Positions 36,634-45,719 of a stretch of 64,000 nucleotides of DNA are shown here, piece by piece. Source of the DNA: Ancylomarina sp963977525 (GTDB lineage: Bacteria > Bacteroidota > Bacteroidia > Bacteroidales > Marinifilaceae); NCBI GenBank assembly GCA_963977525.1, contig CAXBPC010000014.1, positions 1 through 64,000 on the forward strand, read 5' to 3'. Each line of letters begins with the position of its first letter. Positions within the stretch are counted from its first letter, which is position 1. The position numbers and the translations under genes are program-made. The notes beneath the pieces are model-generated. The model was not told the origin of the DNA, did not search any database, and saw nothing but the letters and a program-made list of their open reading frames with translations.

Positions 36634-37407
36634 TTAAAGCCGAAGTTGACCAATAACTAACAAACAGGTCATTAATAAAAGAGGAATAAATGTTCGCTTC
36701 AATTTAAAAGGCTCATGAGTTTCAATAAATCTCATTTCGCCTCTATAGCCTCTATTCAATAAAGCTTGCTGCGAAAAATCAGCATGAATAAGAGATTTAA
36801 TTAGGACAGATGAGACTAGCATACCTAAAGATCGAATAGATGATGAGTAAGTACGATAAGCCATTCGTTTCTTCTGTGACAAATAACATTGCCTCGAAAA
36901 AAGAAGTAGAATGGTTATAAAACGAAAGGATAACACAAAGAGTTCTATCAGTAAATCTGGTAATTTCATTTTTCTTAACAAATACTCAATCTCATCTATG
37001 GGACTCATCAGAATCAAAAAATAGAACGCAAACATAGCTCCCATAGCCTTTCCAATAATGAAAATTCCTGTATCTAAACTGACTTGAGAAAAACCAATAT
37101 AATAGTCGCTAATTTGAGTGATATAAATTGCTTCGAAGCTTTCATGACTGATAATACAAATGATACTCACAACGGCTACAAGCATAAAACTCATAGGCAA
37201 AGCAGCTATTTGTAAGAGTGCCTTAAATGATAAACCATGAAAAAGAAAGAAAGCCGAAATACAAGTAACTATAAGAAAGGGTGTCAGAATATTCTGTGTC
37301 AACAAACTACCCAGTAGAAAAGCTACAAAAAAAGTAAACTTTTCGAAAGGATGCCAAGTAAGTTTGGTTTGTAATAGGTTGTATTTTTCGCTTATAAACA
37401 CGCTCAA
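36634..37407 (-). CDS. cbiQ: Cobalt ECF transporter transmembrane subunit CbiQ
   Basis: Membrane T-component of 257 residues with about five to six helices. It shows the family pattern of a conserved first strand (TKLTWHPFEKF), the helix pair ending in the basic coupling segments RQCYLSQKKRMAYRTY and LIHADFSQQALLNRGYRG, which contacts CbiO. It lies between cbiN and cbiO. The overlap with the longest cbiO frame disappears with the shorter cbiO start. Confidence 0.9.
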   Translation of the reverse strand: MSVFISEKYNLLQTKLTWHPFEKFTFFVAFLLGSLLTQNILTPFLIVTCISAFFLFHGLSFKALLQIAALPMSFMLVAVVSIICIISHESFEAIYITQISDYYIGFSQVSLDTGIFIIGKAMGAMFAFYFLILMSPIDEIEYLLRKMKLPDLLIELFVLSFRFITILLLFSRQCYLSQKKRMAYRTYSSSIRSLGMLVSSVLIKSLIHADFSQQALLNRGYRGEMRFIETHEPFKLKRTFIPLLLMTCLLVIGQLRL

Positions 37408-37499
37408 TATTTAATTATGAGTTAAGAATTAGGAATTATGATTTTAGATTAGTGATATTCAGAATAGTCATTACTCACAAATCCACAATCAAAAATTAA

Positions 37500-37781
37500 T
37501 TAGGCAGCTTTCTTTTTTCCTTTATAGTAGCCAATCACATAGGCAACAACACCTGTTCCGATAGCGGCTTGCAAAGAAAACAGAAGGCTTTCTATTTCGC
37601 CACTTGGTGGTTCCCAAATGTTAGAAAACCAAGGCTTGTAATTGGGTTGTGATTCTGTTATATAATCTTCAGCTAAGCCATCTGCTCCCATAAAGTCTGC
37701 ATTTGGGAAAAAGTATAGTGTAAGTACTACAATCAATATTATCGCACCTGTTAAAAGCAGGTTACTAGTTTTGTTTGTCAT
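37500..37781 (-). CDS. cbiN: Cobalt transport protein CbiN
   Basis: Small accessory subunit of 93 residues with two membrane helices (about 8-26 and 67-85). The external loop carries the CbiN hallmarks GADGLAED and the WEPPSGEIESLLFSLQAA block before the second helix. CbiN assists metal loading onto CbiM. It begins 23 bases after cbiM. About 90 bases of AT-rich, repeat-like DNA separate it from cbiQ. Confidence 0.93.
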   Translation of the reverse strand: MTNKTSNLLLTGAIILIVVLTLYFFPNADFMGADGLAEDYITESQPNYKPWFSNIWEPPSGEIESLLFSLQAAIGTGVVAYVIGYYKGKKKAA

Positions 37782-37804
37782 TTTTTGAATTCTATAATTG
37801 ATAG

Positions 37805-38527
37805 TTAGGCTTTCTTCTTGTATTGACTTAAGAAATCAAATCGCATTGGCACATGATCGGATAATAAATTCAAGACCACAACAGTCAGCAAGCCTTCGAT
37901 TATCGCAATAGGAATTTGTGTCAATCCGAAAATGCTTACAAACTTATAGAATGCTGTAGGAACACCATTCACCACATCGGGATGTGCAAAAGCCAATTGT
38001 GCCGAAGTACAAACATAGGTTGCCATATTCCCTACAAAGACAGCTAAGAACACAGCCACTTTTTTATTAAGACCAAGCTTATTTCCAATAGAGAATATTA
38101 ACCAAGTAAAAACGGGTCCAATAAAAGCCATTGAAAAAGCATTAGCCCCTAGTGTTGTAATACCGCCGTGAGCCAGAAGTAAAACCTGAAACAAAAGCAC
38201 CAAAACACCAATAACTGGCATCACCCAAGGTCCGAAAAGTAAAGCACCTAAACCCACTCCTGTAGGGTGCGAACAAGATCCACTCACTGATGGTAATTTC
38301 AGAGCTGATAAAACAAAGGCGAATGCCGTTGCCAAAGCTAAAAGCAATTTCAATTCTGGTTTCTCAACTACTAATTGTTTAATTTTTCTAAATCCTATAA
38401 TAAATATCGGCAAGTAAGCCACTGACCAAAACATAGACCAAAAAGCTGGCAAAAAGCCTTCCATTATATGCATACTAAATGCAGGAATAGGTGATAATAC
38501 AGCTAACAGCAATAACAGTTTCTTCAT
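37805..38527 (-). CDS. cbiM: Cobalt ECF transporter substrate-binding subunit CbiM
   Basis: Substrate-specific S-component of 240 residues. After a cleavable or leader-like N-terminus (MKKLLLLLAVLSPIPAFS) the diagnostic MHIMEGFLP follows, in which the exposed N-terminal Met-His of the processed protein coordinates Co(II) or Ni(II). Later motifs SCSHPTGVGLGALLFGPWVMP and HGGITTLGANAFSMAF are typical. Cobalt rather than nickel is supported by placement in a cobalamin operon. Confidence 0.95.
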   Translation of the reverse strand: MKKLLLLLAVLSPIPAFSMHIMEGFLPAFWSMFWSVAYLPIFIIGFRKIKQLVVEKPELKLLLALATAFAFVLSALKLPSVSGSCSHPTGVGLGALLFGPWVMPVIGVLVLLFQVLLLAHGGITTLGANAFSMAFIGPVFTWLIFSIGNKLGLNKKVAVFLAVFVGNMATYVCTSAQLAFAHPDVVNGVPTAFYKFVSIFGLTQIPIAIIEGLLTVVVLNLLSDHVPMRFDFLSQYKKKA

Positions 38528-38543
38528 TTTCGTTTCCTTTTTC

Positions 38544-38584
38544 TAAACGCTGACAGGTACGAGTACTCTGTCAGGATTCGAATT
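38544..38584. repeat. Dispersed hairpin repeat, copy 2
   Basis: Arms CTGACAG and CTGTCAG between cbiM and cbiJ-cbiD, flanked by TAAACG and TTCGAA, the same flanks as the element at 29561-29607 in reverse orientation. Confidence 0.65.
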
Positions 38585-38585
38585 A

Positions 38586-40412
38586 TTAAATAATCTCCCC
38601 TTTGATATTCATCAGAAGCAATTCGATTTCATAATCTTCAATTTCCTTTTCCAGCACTTGGCAACATTTGCTTTTCAAATGCTTATAGAAAACCTCATCC
38701 TCAGTAAAAGGGAAGATACCCTCTAAATCGCGTGCCATATTCACCTCTTTTATCTGATCGACATATGACTCATTGTAATTGGCTTCCTTTGCAATTTGAA
38801 TCAGGAATTCCTTATTAAAAACAACCTTTTTGCTATGTGTATCCAAATGGCCTTCGGCTAGCTTAACAGCCTTCCCCATCATAATACCCATTGTCACTTT
38901 TTCAACCCCACTCCCATTTATAGCATGAATAGTATCACCTATAAAGTTACCGTATTGGATGTAGGCCTGTTGTGGCATTTCAGGAAATTTCTGCTTCAAA
39001 TATCTTTCACTACGACCTCCCGAGTTGATAAAGACCTGTGAGCTGCCATTATCTACAGCAAATCTCACATGCTTTTTTATTGTATCAATATAAGCTTCAG
39101 CTGAAAAAGGTTTTAATAGACCTGTCGTCCCGATAATTGAAATACCACCTTCAATTCCTAAACGTGGGTTAAAGGTTTTTTTAGCCAGCTTAGCACCCAT
39201 GGGCACAAAGACAGAAACATCAAGGCCTTTTGTAATCTGAAATTTATTTAATAACTGATTAAGTTCCCAATTAATAATTCGACGTGGTGTTGGATTCACT
39301 GCTGGATCTCCAACCGAAATTTCCAATCCAGCCTTAGTCACTGTGCCAACGCCTTCTCCTTTTACAAAGCGAATCTCCCCTGACTCATTAAAATTAATAC
39401 GACAGCCAATCTCAGTGCCATCTGTTACATCGGGATCATCACCCGAATTCTTGATAACGGTACATATGCCATATTCTTTTGTGAACTCAATACAATGTAT
39501 CGGCATCATTGCTTCCCTGTTGTTAGGCAAATCAACGCGCTCCCATTCTATTCCTTCTTGAGCAATTAAAGCTTTCAGGGCAGCTTTCGCCGATATTGAT
39601 GCACAGGTTCCTGTGGTATAGCCATGAGCCAACTCCAGACGTTTAATACCAAAAGCTTCATCCAAATAGGATTGAAACTCCGATCGGGTTTTTATTATTT
39701 TATCGTATTCCGGAAGATCTGGACGTTTAATTACGAAAAGTGGAATCTCATGCTTGATTGCCAGGTCCATCTTTTTATCGAGTAAACCCGTATAACCACT
39801 TTCCTTGGTCATGATAGCCTGAACACACTCTTTTTTAATCAAATCTTCTTCCAAAAGAAGATTTTCAAAACGAGACGAAACAATCAATCGGTCTTCCCTC
39901 ACATTCGCATCATTAGCAATACGAATGGAATCTGGAAAATTGAGAATTCGGAACCAAATATCACATTCAGGTAGTGCTTTCTTTATTTTCGGTAAGTTTT
40001 TAACACCTACCAATGAAAGCACTCGCTTAATTTCCATTTTATGAATATCCTGAATACAGGCATCCATCGAAGCCAAATAATGAATGTATTCGTTATCTAT
40101 CCTCTCAACAAACTCACGTTCGATACGAACGATAGCTATATCAAGTTCAGAAGCCACACGATGCAAATTCACATGCAAGTCAGCTGCAAAAGGGTGCGCT
40201 GCATCTACGATCAACATGATCTCTTGCTGGCGGCAGAATTCAATCATCTCTTCCTTATTCATACCACCTGACAAACACTCACCCATCTCCGAAATAAGAG
40301 GATGGCTATTGGTCTTTGTTGAATAATAGAATGGCTGCTTCAGGTCGCTCAGCCAATTGGCTGTTTTGCGTCCCTCTGTCGTCCCTCCAAATATTAAAAT
40401 CTGCCTTTTCAT
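38586..40412 (-). CDS. cbiJD: Fused CbiJ-CbiD: cobalt-precorrin-6A reductase and cobalt-precorrin-5B C1-methyltransferase
   Basis: Single 608-residue protein. Residues 1 to about 255 are CbiJ/CobK, an NAD(P)H-dependent reductase with the dinucleotide motif ILIFGGTTEGRK at the start and DAAHPFAADLH. Residues from about 260 are CbiD, opening with HGYTTGTCASISAKAAL and carrying KNSGDDPDVTDGTEIG. CbiD methylates C1 of cobalt-precorrin-5B to give cobalt-precorrin-6A, which CbiJ then reduces, so the fusion joins consecutive steps. It stands between the 21-bp array and cbiM in the cobalamin operon. Confidence 0.93.
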   Translation of the reverse strand: MKRQILIFGGTTEGRKTANWLSDLKQPFYYSTKTNSHPLISEMGECLSGGMNKEEMIEFCRQQEIMLIVDAAHPFAADLHVNLHRVASELDIAIVRIEREFVERIDNEYIHYLASMDACIQDIHKMEIKRVLSLVGVKNLPKIKKALPECDIWFRILNFPDSIRIANDANVREDRLIVSSRFENLLLEEDLIKKECVQAIMTKESGYTGLLDKKMDLAIKHEIPLFVIKRPDLPEYDKIIKTRSEFQSYLDEAFGIKRLELAHGYTTGTCASISAKAALKALIAQEGIEWERVDLPNNREAMMPIHCIEFTKEYGICTVIKNSGDDPDVTDGTEIGCRINFNESGEIRFVKGEGVGTVTKAGLEISVGDPAVNPTPRRIINWELNQLLNKFQITKGLDVSVFVPMGAKLAKKTFNPRLGIEGGISIIGTTGLLKPFSAEAYIDTIKKHVRFAVDNGSSQVFINSGGRSERYLKQKFPEMPQQAYIQYGNFIGDTIHAINGSGVEKVTMGIMMGKAVKLAEGHLDTHSKKVVFNKEFLIQIAKEANYNESYVDQIKEVNMARDLEGIFPFTEDEVFYKHLKSKCCQVLEKEIEDYEIELLLMNIKGEII

Positions 40413-40462
40413 TCTCAGTAATGAATAATTAATTACAAATAATTAGTAACTTATAACGAGTA

Positions 40463-40777
40463 ATTGATAACTGACTATCAAAAACCCAGCATCTTCAATC
40501 AATATTTCTTAATTTACTCTTAACAATTCAACATCTTCTACTAACATATCTTCAAGTATTCTCAACATCCCTATATTTCCTATCAACATTCCTTAATTTC
40601 CTCTTAACATCTCAGCATTTTCTACTAACATGTCTTAAAGTATTCTCAACATTCCTTAATTTCCTCTTAACATCTCAGCATTTCCTACTAATATTTCTTG
40701 ATAGATTCTCAACAATCCGACATCTTCTATTAATATTACTTAATTAACTCTCAATAATCCGATAATTAACGGGACAC
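40463..40777. repeat. Phased 21-bp repeat array, 12 clear units (about 15 in all)
   Basis: Units end in a TNAAYA-type motif (CTCTTAACA, CTACTAACA, TTCTCAACA, CTATTAATA) at 40525, 40546, 40567, 40588, 40609, 40630, 40651, 40672, 40693, 40714, 40735 and 40756, exactly 21 bases apart with no indel. Weaker units extend to 40463 and 40777. Three unit types recur as A-B-C, giving a 63-bp higher-order repeat. On the minus strand, the operon strand, units begin TTGAGA, TTAAGAGG or TTAGTAG, the same core as the array at 1235. It lies between cbiG-cbiF and cbiJ-cbiD. Confidence 0.88.
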
Positions 40778-40816
40778 CGCATCCATATTATGACAGACAC
40801 ACGTTCGTAATATAAC

Positions 40817-40836
40817 AGACGCACGTCCGTGCGTCT
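40817..40836. repeat. Perfect short palindrome of a dispersed repeat type
   Basis: AGACGCACG and CGTGCGTCT pair perfectly around two bases. It lies 13 bases beyond the end of cbiG-cbiF in the operon. Sequences of this kind (GTAGAGACGCAC...) are familiar as dispersed repeats in several phyla. As an RNA hairpin it could attenuate or stabilise the transcript. Confidence 0.6.
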
Positions 40837-40849
40837 CTACCGTGTCGTA

Positions 40850-42676
40850 TTAACTTTTTTCTCTAAAGATATGTCTGAAAGTAGGATCGTATAATTTCGA
40901 TCGATTCTTTCTATTGTCGATGGCTTCACCAACCACTATCATGGTGGTTAAAGTCAGTTCATTCTCTTTTACAATCTTGGCTAAATCTTTCAATTTTCCT
41001 CTCCAGATTTTTTCTTCCTGCCAAGTCAGTTTGTAACAAACAGCAATTGGTGTTTCAGGAGGATAAGCCGCCAATAAATCAGCTTGAACCTGATCAACCA
41101 AAGTCGCACTTAAGAACAAACATATGGTTGATTGGAACTTAGCCAACTCGGTTAATTTCTCTCTCTCAGGCATTGCAGTTCGCCCTTCGCCACGAGTTAG
41201 AATAATGGTTTGAATACGATCTGGAATAGTAAATTGCGATTTTAGACGAGCTGCTGCCGCCTGAAATGAAGAAATACCGGGCACAATTTCATAAGACATC
41301 TGGTTGTGATCGAAGAAATTCATCTGCTCCTGAATCGCACCATAAATACATGGATCGCCTGTATGCAAACGCACAACTGAATGTCCCATTTTGTAATGTT
41401 CATGCATGATATCGAATTGCTCCTCCAAAGTCATAGATGCGGAGTTTCGAACTACACAACATTCTTTAGCATATTCGGTCAATCGACGAGGCACCAAACT
41501 ACCAGCATAAAGAATCAAGTCTGCATTTTGCAATAGTTTCTTTCCTTTAACCGATACCAATTCTGGATCGCCAGGACCAGCCCCAACAATAGTTACAAAA
41601 CCAGCCTTTCTTTCTTGGCGAACATCCATAGCCAAGGCTAGTGTGAAATGTTTGCCGAAAGAATCAACATGCTTCGATTTTCCAAGCAATAAATTCTTAG
41701 CACCCGATGCTAAAAGAGCTGAAGCCTCACTTACATTATTAGCTCCTGTCGCTGCATGCGCTGCTTCGGAGAATAATAGATCGGCATCAATTTCGTTCAA
41801 GTCATCGGCTCCAAAATAGTTGAAAGTCAAAGCATGCTTTTCACTCATCGCCTTGTAAGCAACCTCATCCTTTTTAAGGTCAACCGTATTAATCGCCACT
41901 AATGAATGCTTAGAATAATCTTGTTCTTCGAGAAAGTTTAAAACTTGCGCTTCGTACTCATCAGCATTGATATTCTTTTGTGCACCTGTTCCCAAATGCA
42001 GACATTTAGGACGGAAGAATAAAATTGGAAGCGTCGTTTCGTAGAGCTTTGGTGTCAAAGCAATAATCAAATCGAAATCCTTAGGGTTGATGGCTGAGAA
42101 TTCATAGAAAACCTCTACAAAATCAGGAAGCGTTCTTTCCAATTGTTCGCTACCCTCATCTTTTATATCAAGTAATAGAGCCGTTTTTTTGCCATTTACA
42201 AAAGCAGCAATAAAGTCATTTTCAGTGGTATTGAAATATTCATTGGTCCACTTGTATTTTCTACCTATGATATCTAAAGCCCAAAGATTCAGTGTATCGC
42301 TAGCAGTAGTAATCAAAGCTGTTCCACCCGATATATTGGCAATGGTTTTAGCCAAATGATTAGCGCCACCTTTATGTCCTGACAATACCGACTGTACATA
42401 TTGACCTTTCACATCCATATTGATGATGGCTGGGTCGATCTGCTTGTTCTGAATAAAGGGTGCTATTGATCGTACACATATTCCTAGTGCTCCAATAAAT
42501 ACAAATGCGTTGTAGTGATTAAAATCCTTTTCAAGGAAATTGGCTATTGTTTCAATTTTTGTTGTGCCCATATAGGCTCCAACCGAAAAGATCTCAACAT
42601 GATCCAGTTCTTTACGAAGCGTATCAGCAACTTCTAGCGACTGCTTATTATTTATGATTATGGCTATTTTATCCAT
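40850..42676 (-). CDS. cbiGF: Fused CbiG-CbiF: cobalt-precorrin-5A hydrolase and cobalt-precorrin-4 C11-methyltransferase
   Basis: A 608-residue bifunctional protein. Residues 1 to about 362 are CbiG: the N-terminal domain has VFIGALGICVRSIAPFI and SGHKGGANHLAK, the C-terminal domain ATGANNVSEASALLAS. From about 363 a tetrapyrrole methylase starts with VTIVGAGPGDPELVSVKG and continues with LHTGDPCIYGAIQEQ, as in CbiF/CobM. CbiF methylates C11 of cobalt-precorrin-4 and CbiG then opens the delta-lactone and releases acetaldehyde, the anaerobic-route ring contraction. These are consecutive reactions. Confidence 0.94.
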   Translation of the reverse strand: MDKIAIIINNKQSLEVADTLRKELDHVEIFSVGAYMGTTKIETIANFLEKDFNHYNAFVFIGALGICVRSIAPFIQNKQIDPAIINMDVKGQYVQSVLSGHKGGANHLAKTIANISGGTALITTASDTLNLWALDIIGRKYKWTNEYFNTTENDFIAAFVNGKKTALLLDIKDEGSEQLERTLPDFVEVFYEFSAINPKDFDLIIALTPKLYETTLPILFFRPKCLHLGTGAQKNINADEYEAQVLNFLEEQDYSKHSLVAINTVDLKKDEVAYKAMSEKHALTFNYFGADDLNEIDADLLFSEAAHAATGANNVSEASALLASGAKNLLLGKSKHVDSFGKHFTLALAMDVRQERKAGFVTIVGAGPGDPELVSVKGKKLLQNADLILYAGSLVPRRLTEYAKECCVVRNSASMTLEEQFDIMHEHYKMGHSVVRLHTGDPCIYGAIQEQMNFFDHNQMSYEIVPGISSFQAAAARLKSQFTIPDRIQTIILTRGEGRTAMPEREKLTELAKFQSTICLFLSATLVDQVQADLLAAYPPETPIAVCYKLTWQEEKIWRGKLKDLAKIVKENELTLTTMIVVGEAIDNRKNRSKLYDPTFRHIFREKS

Positions 42677-42714
42677 TCTTTATCTGTTTACATCTGCTTA
42701 ATTACAGAGATCTA

Positions 42715-43080
42715 TTTTTGTTGAACCCCTTCAGGGTTCTGTTGTATCTCCATAGATATACCACGGGTTTCACCCGCGGTTATTCATATTGAACCCCTTC
42801 AGGGTTCTTTCATATTTTCATAGATATACCACGGGCTTCACCCGCGGTTATTCAAGTTTAAGCCCTTCGGGGTTCTTTCATATTTTCATAGATATACCAC
42901 GGACTTCATCCGCGGTTATTCATATTGAACCCCTTCAGGGTTCTTTCATATTTTCATAGATATACCACGGGTTTCACCCGCGGTTATTCAAGTTTAAACC
43001 CTTCGGGGTTCTTTCATATTTTCATAGATATACCACGGGTTTCACCCGCGGTTATTCAAGTTTAAGCCCTTCGGGCTATC
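42715..43080. repeat. 68-bp tandem array with two hairpins per unit
   Basis: The palindrome beginning CCACGG occurs at 42761, 42829, 42897, 42965 and 43033, exactly 68 bases apart. Each unit also holds a second hairpin, GAACCC-CTTCA-GGGTTC or a variant. In the third unit CGGGT...ACCCG is changed to CGGA...TCCG, a paired change that keeps the stem. There is no spacer diversity and no cas gene. Similar proline-like CCACGGGTTTCACCCGTGG repeats are common dispersed elements in Bacteroidota. It separates cbiE-cbiT from cbiG-cbiF. Confidence 0.92.
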
Positions 43081-43102
43081 ATTTGTATTTTCTGATACGA
43101 AA

Positions 43103-44329
43103 TTAAATCATTATCGAATCGTCGCATTTGCACATCATCGAATCAACTTTTGTTGCTTTTAATATTTCGATCGGATTAAAATCATCCAATTGTATGCGGC
43201 TTGGCTTCTCCAATTTCATGCCTAACTCAAGGGCTGATTCTATAAATGTTGCTATGGTTTCATCGCTCACAGCATTGAATACAATACAACCATTGGGCTT
43301 TAAAAGAGCATGAAGTTTCGCCATCATTTCATTCAGCCTTCCGCCATGACCTCCTATAAAAATTCGATCCGGAGCTTGCAAAACATCTAAACGCTGTTCA
43401 AAAAAATCTCCATTGTGAATATCAATTCCCGGAACATGAAAGGTTTTCATGTTATTACGAATGATAGCATTCGACTCTGTTCTTTTTTCAAAAGAGATCA
43501 CTTTCAACTTTGGGAAAGTTTGCTTGGCTTCAATCGAGACGGATCCAGTGCAATAGCCCACATCCCACAGGATAGAGGCTGAATTTAATTGCAGACTCGA
43601 CAAACTAGCCAAACGAATCAGACTCTTAGTCATCATCTTTGGTCGCCCATCCAGAGTTCGGAAAGCCTCATCAGGAATACCAAACTGGCGAATGATAGGC
43701 TCTTTCTGGACTAATATCATACAATTTGGGTGAACGAAATCAACCTCTAAAAGTTCTACTATGCTTAGCTTCTGACATTTCTGATTAGGGCCACCTAGTT
43801 TTTCACCCAGATAGCAATCGTAATTATCAAAACCGTAGTCAAGAAGATATTGAGCAATTGTATTTGGCGTTCTCTGTCTATCCGTTAAAACCCCAATCAT
43901 CTGTTCTCCTCTAATCAATGGCAAATCAATCTCAGGCCAATCGCGCCCCGTTAGGGTTGCAATATGCATCTTGCCATACTCCAATTGATAGTGATGCGCC
44001 AAAAGTTGAAGGCTATTGTGAGCTGGATAAACCAAAAGTTCAGCATCAGGAAATTCACGTTTTATTGTATTCCCAATTCCATAGAAAAGAGGATCTCCCG
44101 AAGCAATGACAACAATGGTTTCGTCAATTTGTCTGTATTGATCAAAGACATCAGTCAAAGGCACCGTAATATTAATCCACTCGGCATTTTCAGGCAAATA
44201 ATCCTGAATCAAGGCCTTATGACGTATACCTCCCGAGAAGAAACGAGACTCAGCAATATGCTGAATGGCTTCTCTATTCAGGTTTGGATGTGGCATATCT
44301 GTAATGCCTATGACCACAAATTTAGACAT
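43103..44329 (-). CDS. cobL: Fused CbiE-CbiT (CobL-type) cobalt-precorrin-7 C5- and cobalt-precorrin-6B C15-methyltransferase / decarboxylase
   Basis: A 408-residue fusion. The N-terminal half (to about 200) is the CbiE methylase, with VIASGDPLFYGIG. The C-terminal half is the Rossmann-type CbiT, with the SAM motif WDVGYCTGSVSIEA, where Cys replaces the more usual Ala or Gly, and RIFIGGHGGRLNEM. Together they methylate C15 and C5 and decarboxylate the C12 acetate. Its start overlaps the end of cbiH-cbiC by 8 bases, which suggests translational coupling. Confidence 0.93.
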   Translation of the reverse strand: MSKFVVIGITDMPHPNLNREAIQHIAESRFFSGGIRHKALIQDYLPENAEWINITVPLTDVFDQYRQIDETIVVIASGDPLFYGIGNTIKREFPDAELLVYPAHNSLQLLAHHYQLEYGKMHIATLTGRDWPEIDLPLIRGEQMIGVLTDRQRTPNTIAQYLLDYGFDNYDCYLGEKLGGPNQKCQKLSIVELLEVDFVHPNCMILVQKEPIIRQFGIPDEAFRTLDGRPKMMTKSLIRLASLSSLQLNSASILWDVGYCTGSVSIEAKQTFPKLKVISFEKRTESNAIIRNNMKTFHVPGIDIHNGDFFEQRLDVLQAPDRIFIGGHGGRLNEMMAKLHALLKPNGCIVFNAVSDETIATFIESALELGMKLEKPSRIQLDDFNPIEILKATKVDSMMCKCDDSIMI

Positions 44330-45719
44330 CGCGACCTGGTTTTAATTCTTTAGCATCATCTAAGCTTAATACTGAATTGACTATGGTTGCAGCTAAGGTT
44401 GAGCCTCCTTTTCTTCCTTCGATAATGACAGCTGGTAGTTTCGCAAAGCTCTTCACTCTATGCTTTGATTCTTCTACATTAACAAAACCTACTGGCGACG
44501 CTATAATTCCCATTGGTGAGAAATTCTTCGAACGCATTAGAGCTGTTAATTCAATAAGGGCAGTTGGTGCATTACCAAACACATAAAGAGCATCGGGATC
44601 ATCTTCAACCGCCAAACGGATACCAGCTTGAGTACGAGTGATCTTGTGCTTTTCAGCCAATTCAGCCACACGAGGATCATGTAAATAGCATTTCACTTCG
44701 ATGCCCATTCGCTCACAAGCTGCTTTACGAATACCAGAAGTAATCATGGTAACATCAGTGATAATCACACCCCCATTTTTCAACTTCTCATGCCAAACAT
44801 TCAATGCGTCATTGCGTACTTTCAAAAGGTCGACCATTTGAAAATCTGCCGACGTATGGATTAAATGCATTAAAGCCCATTTCGTCTCCAAGGGTATATC
44901 TTTCCCTTTCAGCTCTTCAGCAATAGTCGCAAAGCTTTTCTGCATAATCAGCGGTCCAGGCTTACCCTTTTCGCTGTATTTAGAGTAATAACCACGTGGG
45001 GTTATAAATTTATTATTCTTAGATATATAAGATTGAGAGTTCCCAATCACAACTAAGCAGAACATATCTACTTTTTCAAGATCAACTTCAGCTAGCGTAC
45101 TAAGCTCAATATTCTCTTCATCACGTCCAACTTGACGAACAATGGCAACGGGTGTTTCTGGGCTACGCTCCTCAAGGAAAATTTCCTGAAGACGATAAAT
45201 CTGCCAGTAACGCCCCTTGCTTTTAGGGTTATATAAAACGGTTACAAAGTCGCCAAAAGAAGCTGCTTTAATACGTCTTTCAATCAACTCCCATGGTGTT
45301 AATAAATCCGATAAAGAAAGGATAACTGTATCGTGACCAATTGGAGCACCTAGCTTTGCAGCTGCAGCCTGGAAAGCTGAAATACCAGGAATTAATTCGA
45401 TATCCACTTTCGAATCACGCTTCTCTGCCATTTCATAAATCAGTGGAGACATTCCGTAAATACCAGCATCACCTGAACTAATAACAGCAACTTTCTTGCC
45501 TTGTTCAGCGTGCTCAAAAGCAATCTCTGCTCGTTGAGTCTCTTGTTTCATACCTGTATCTAAACACTCTGTTCCTTCCTGAAGGAAAGATTGAATAAAT
45601 TGGAAATAGTACTTGTATCCGATCACAATATCTGCCTCTTTAATGGCATTGATAGCTGGATTCAAAAACATATTTGGGTCACCAGGACCTAAACCAACGA
45701 TATATATTTTGCCTAACAT
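44322..45719 (-). CDS. cbiHC: Fused CbiH-CbiC: cobalt-precorrin-3 C17-methyltransferase and cobalt-precorrin-8 methylmutase
   Basis: A 465-residue fusion. Residues 1 to about 245 are CbiH/CobJ, starting IYIVGLGPGDPNMFLNPA with SSGDAGIYGM and the ring-contraction enzyme pattern LYNPKSKGRYWQI. From about 255 the CbiC/CobH methylmutase follows, with the proposed catalytic His in MHLIHTSADFQ and with NGGVIITDVTMI and GRKGGSTLAA. CbiH acts early (C17 methylation and ring contraction) and CbiC last (methyl migration from C11 to C12), so these are not consecutive steps. It overlaps both neighbours by 7-8 bases. Confidence 0.93.
   Translation of the reverse strand: MLGKIYIVGLGPGDPNMFLNPAINAIKEADIVIGYKYYFQFIQSFLQEGTECLDTGMKQETQRAEIAFEHAEQGKKVAVISSGDAGIYGMSPLIYEMAEKRDSKVDIELIPGISAFQAAAAKLGAPIGHDTVILSLSDLLTPWELIERRIKAASFGDFVTVLYNPKSKGRYWQIYRLQEIFLEERSPETPVAIVRQVGRDEENIELSTLAEVDLEKVDMFCLVVIGNSQSYISKNNKFITPRGYYSKYSEKGKPGPLIMQKSFATIAEELKGKDIPLETKWALMHLIHTSADFQMVDLLKVRNDALNVWHEKLKNGGVIITDVTMITSGIRKAACERMGIEVKCYLHDPRVAELAEKHKITRTQAGIRLAVEDDPDALYVFGNAPTALIELTALMRSKNFSPMGIIASPVGFVNVEESKHRVKSFAKLPAVIIEGRKGGSTLAATIVNSVLSLDDAKELKPGRDV

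Noticed and set aside
36579..36653. Upstream extension of cbiO
   Set aside because: The added codons are repeat-like, overlap cbiQ and precede the normal CbiO N-terminus.
40463..40777. CRISPR array or plasmid iterons
   Set aside because: The 21-bp spacing recalls iterons, but there is no replication initiator gene, DnaA-box cluster or phage-type spacer evidence, and the core is too short for a CRISPR repeat.
42715..43080. CRISPR array
   Set aside because: The whole 68-bp unit is repeated, there are no unique spacers and no cas genes are present.
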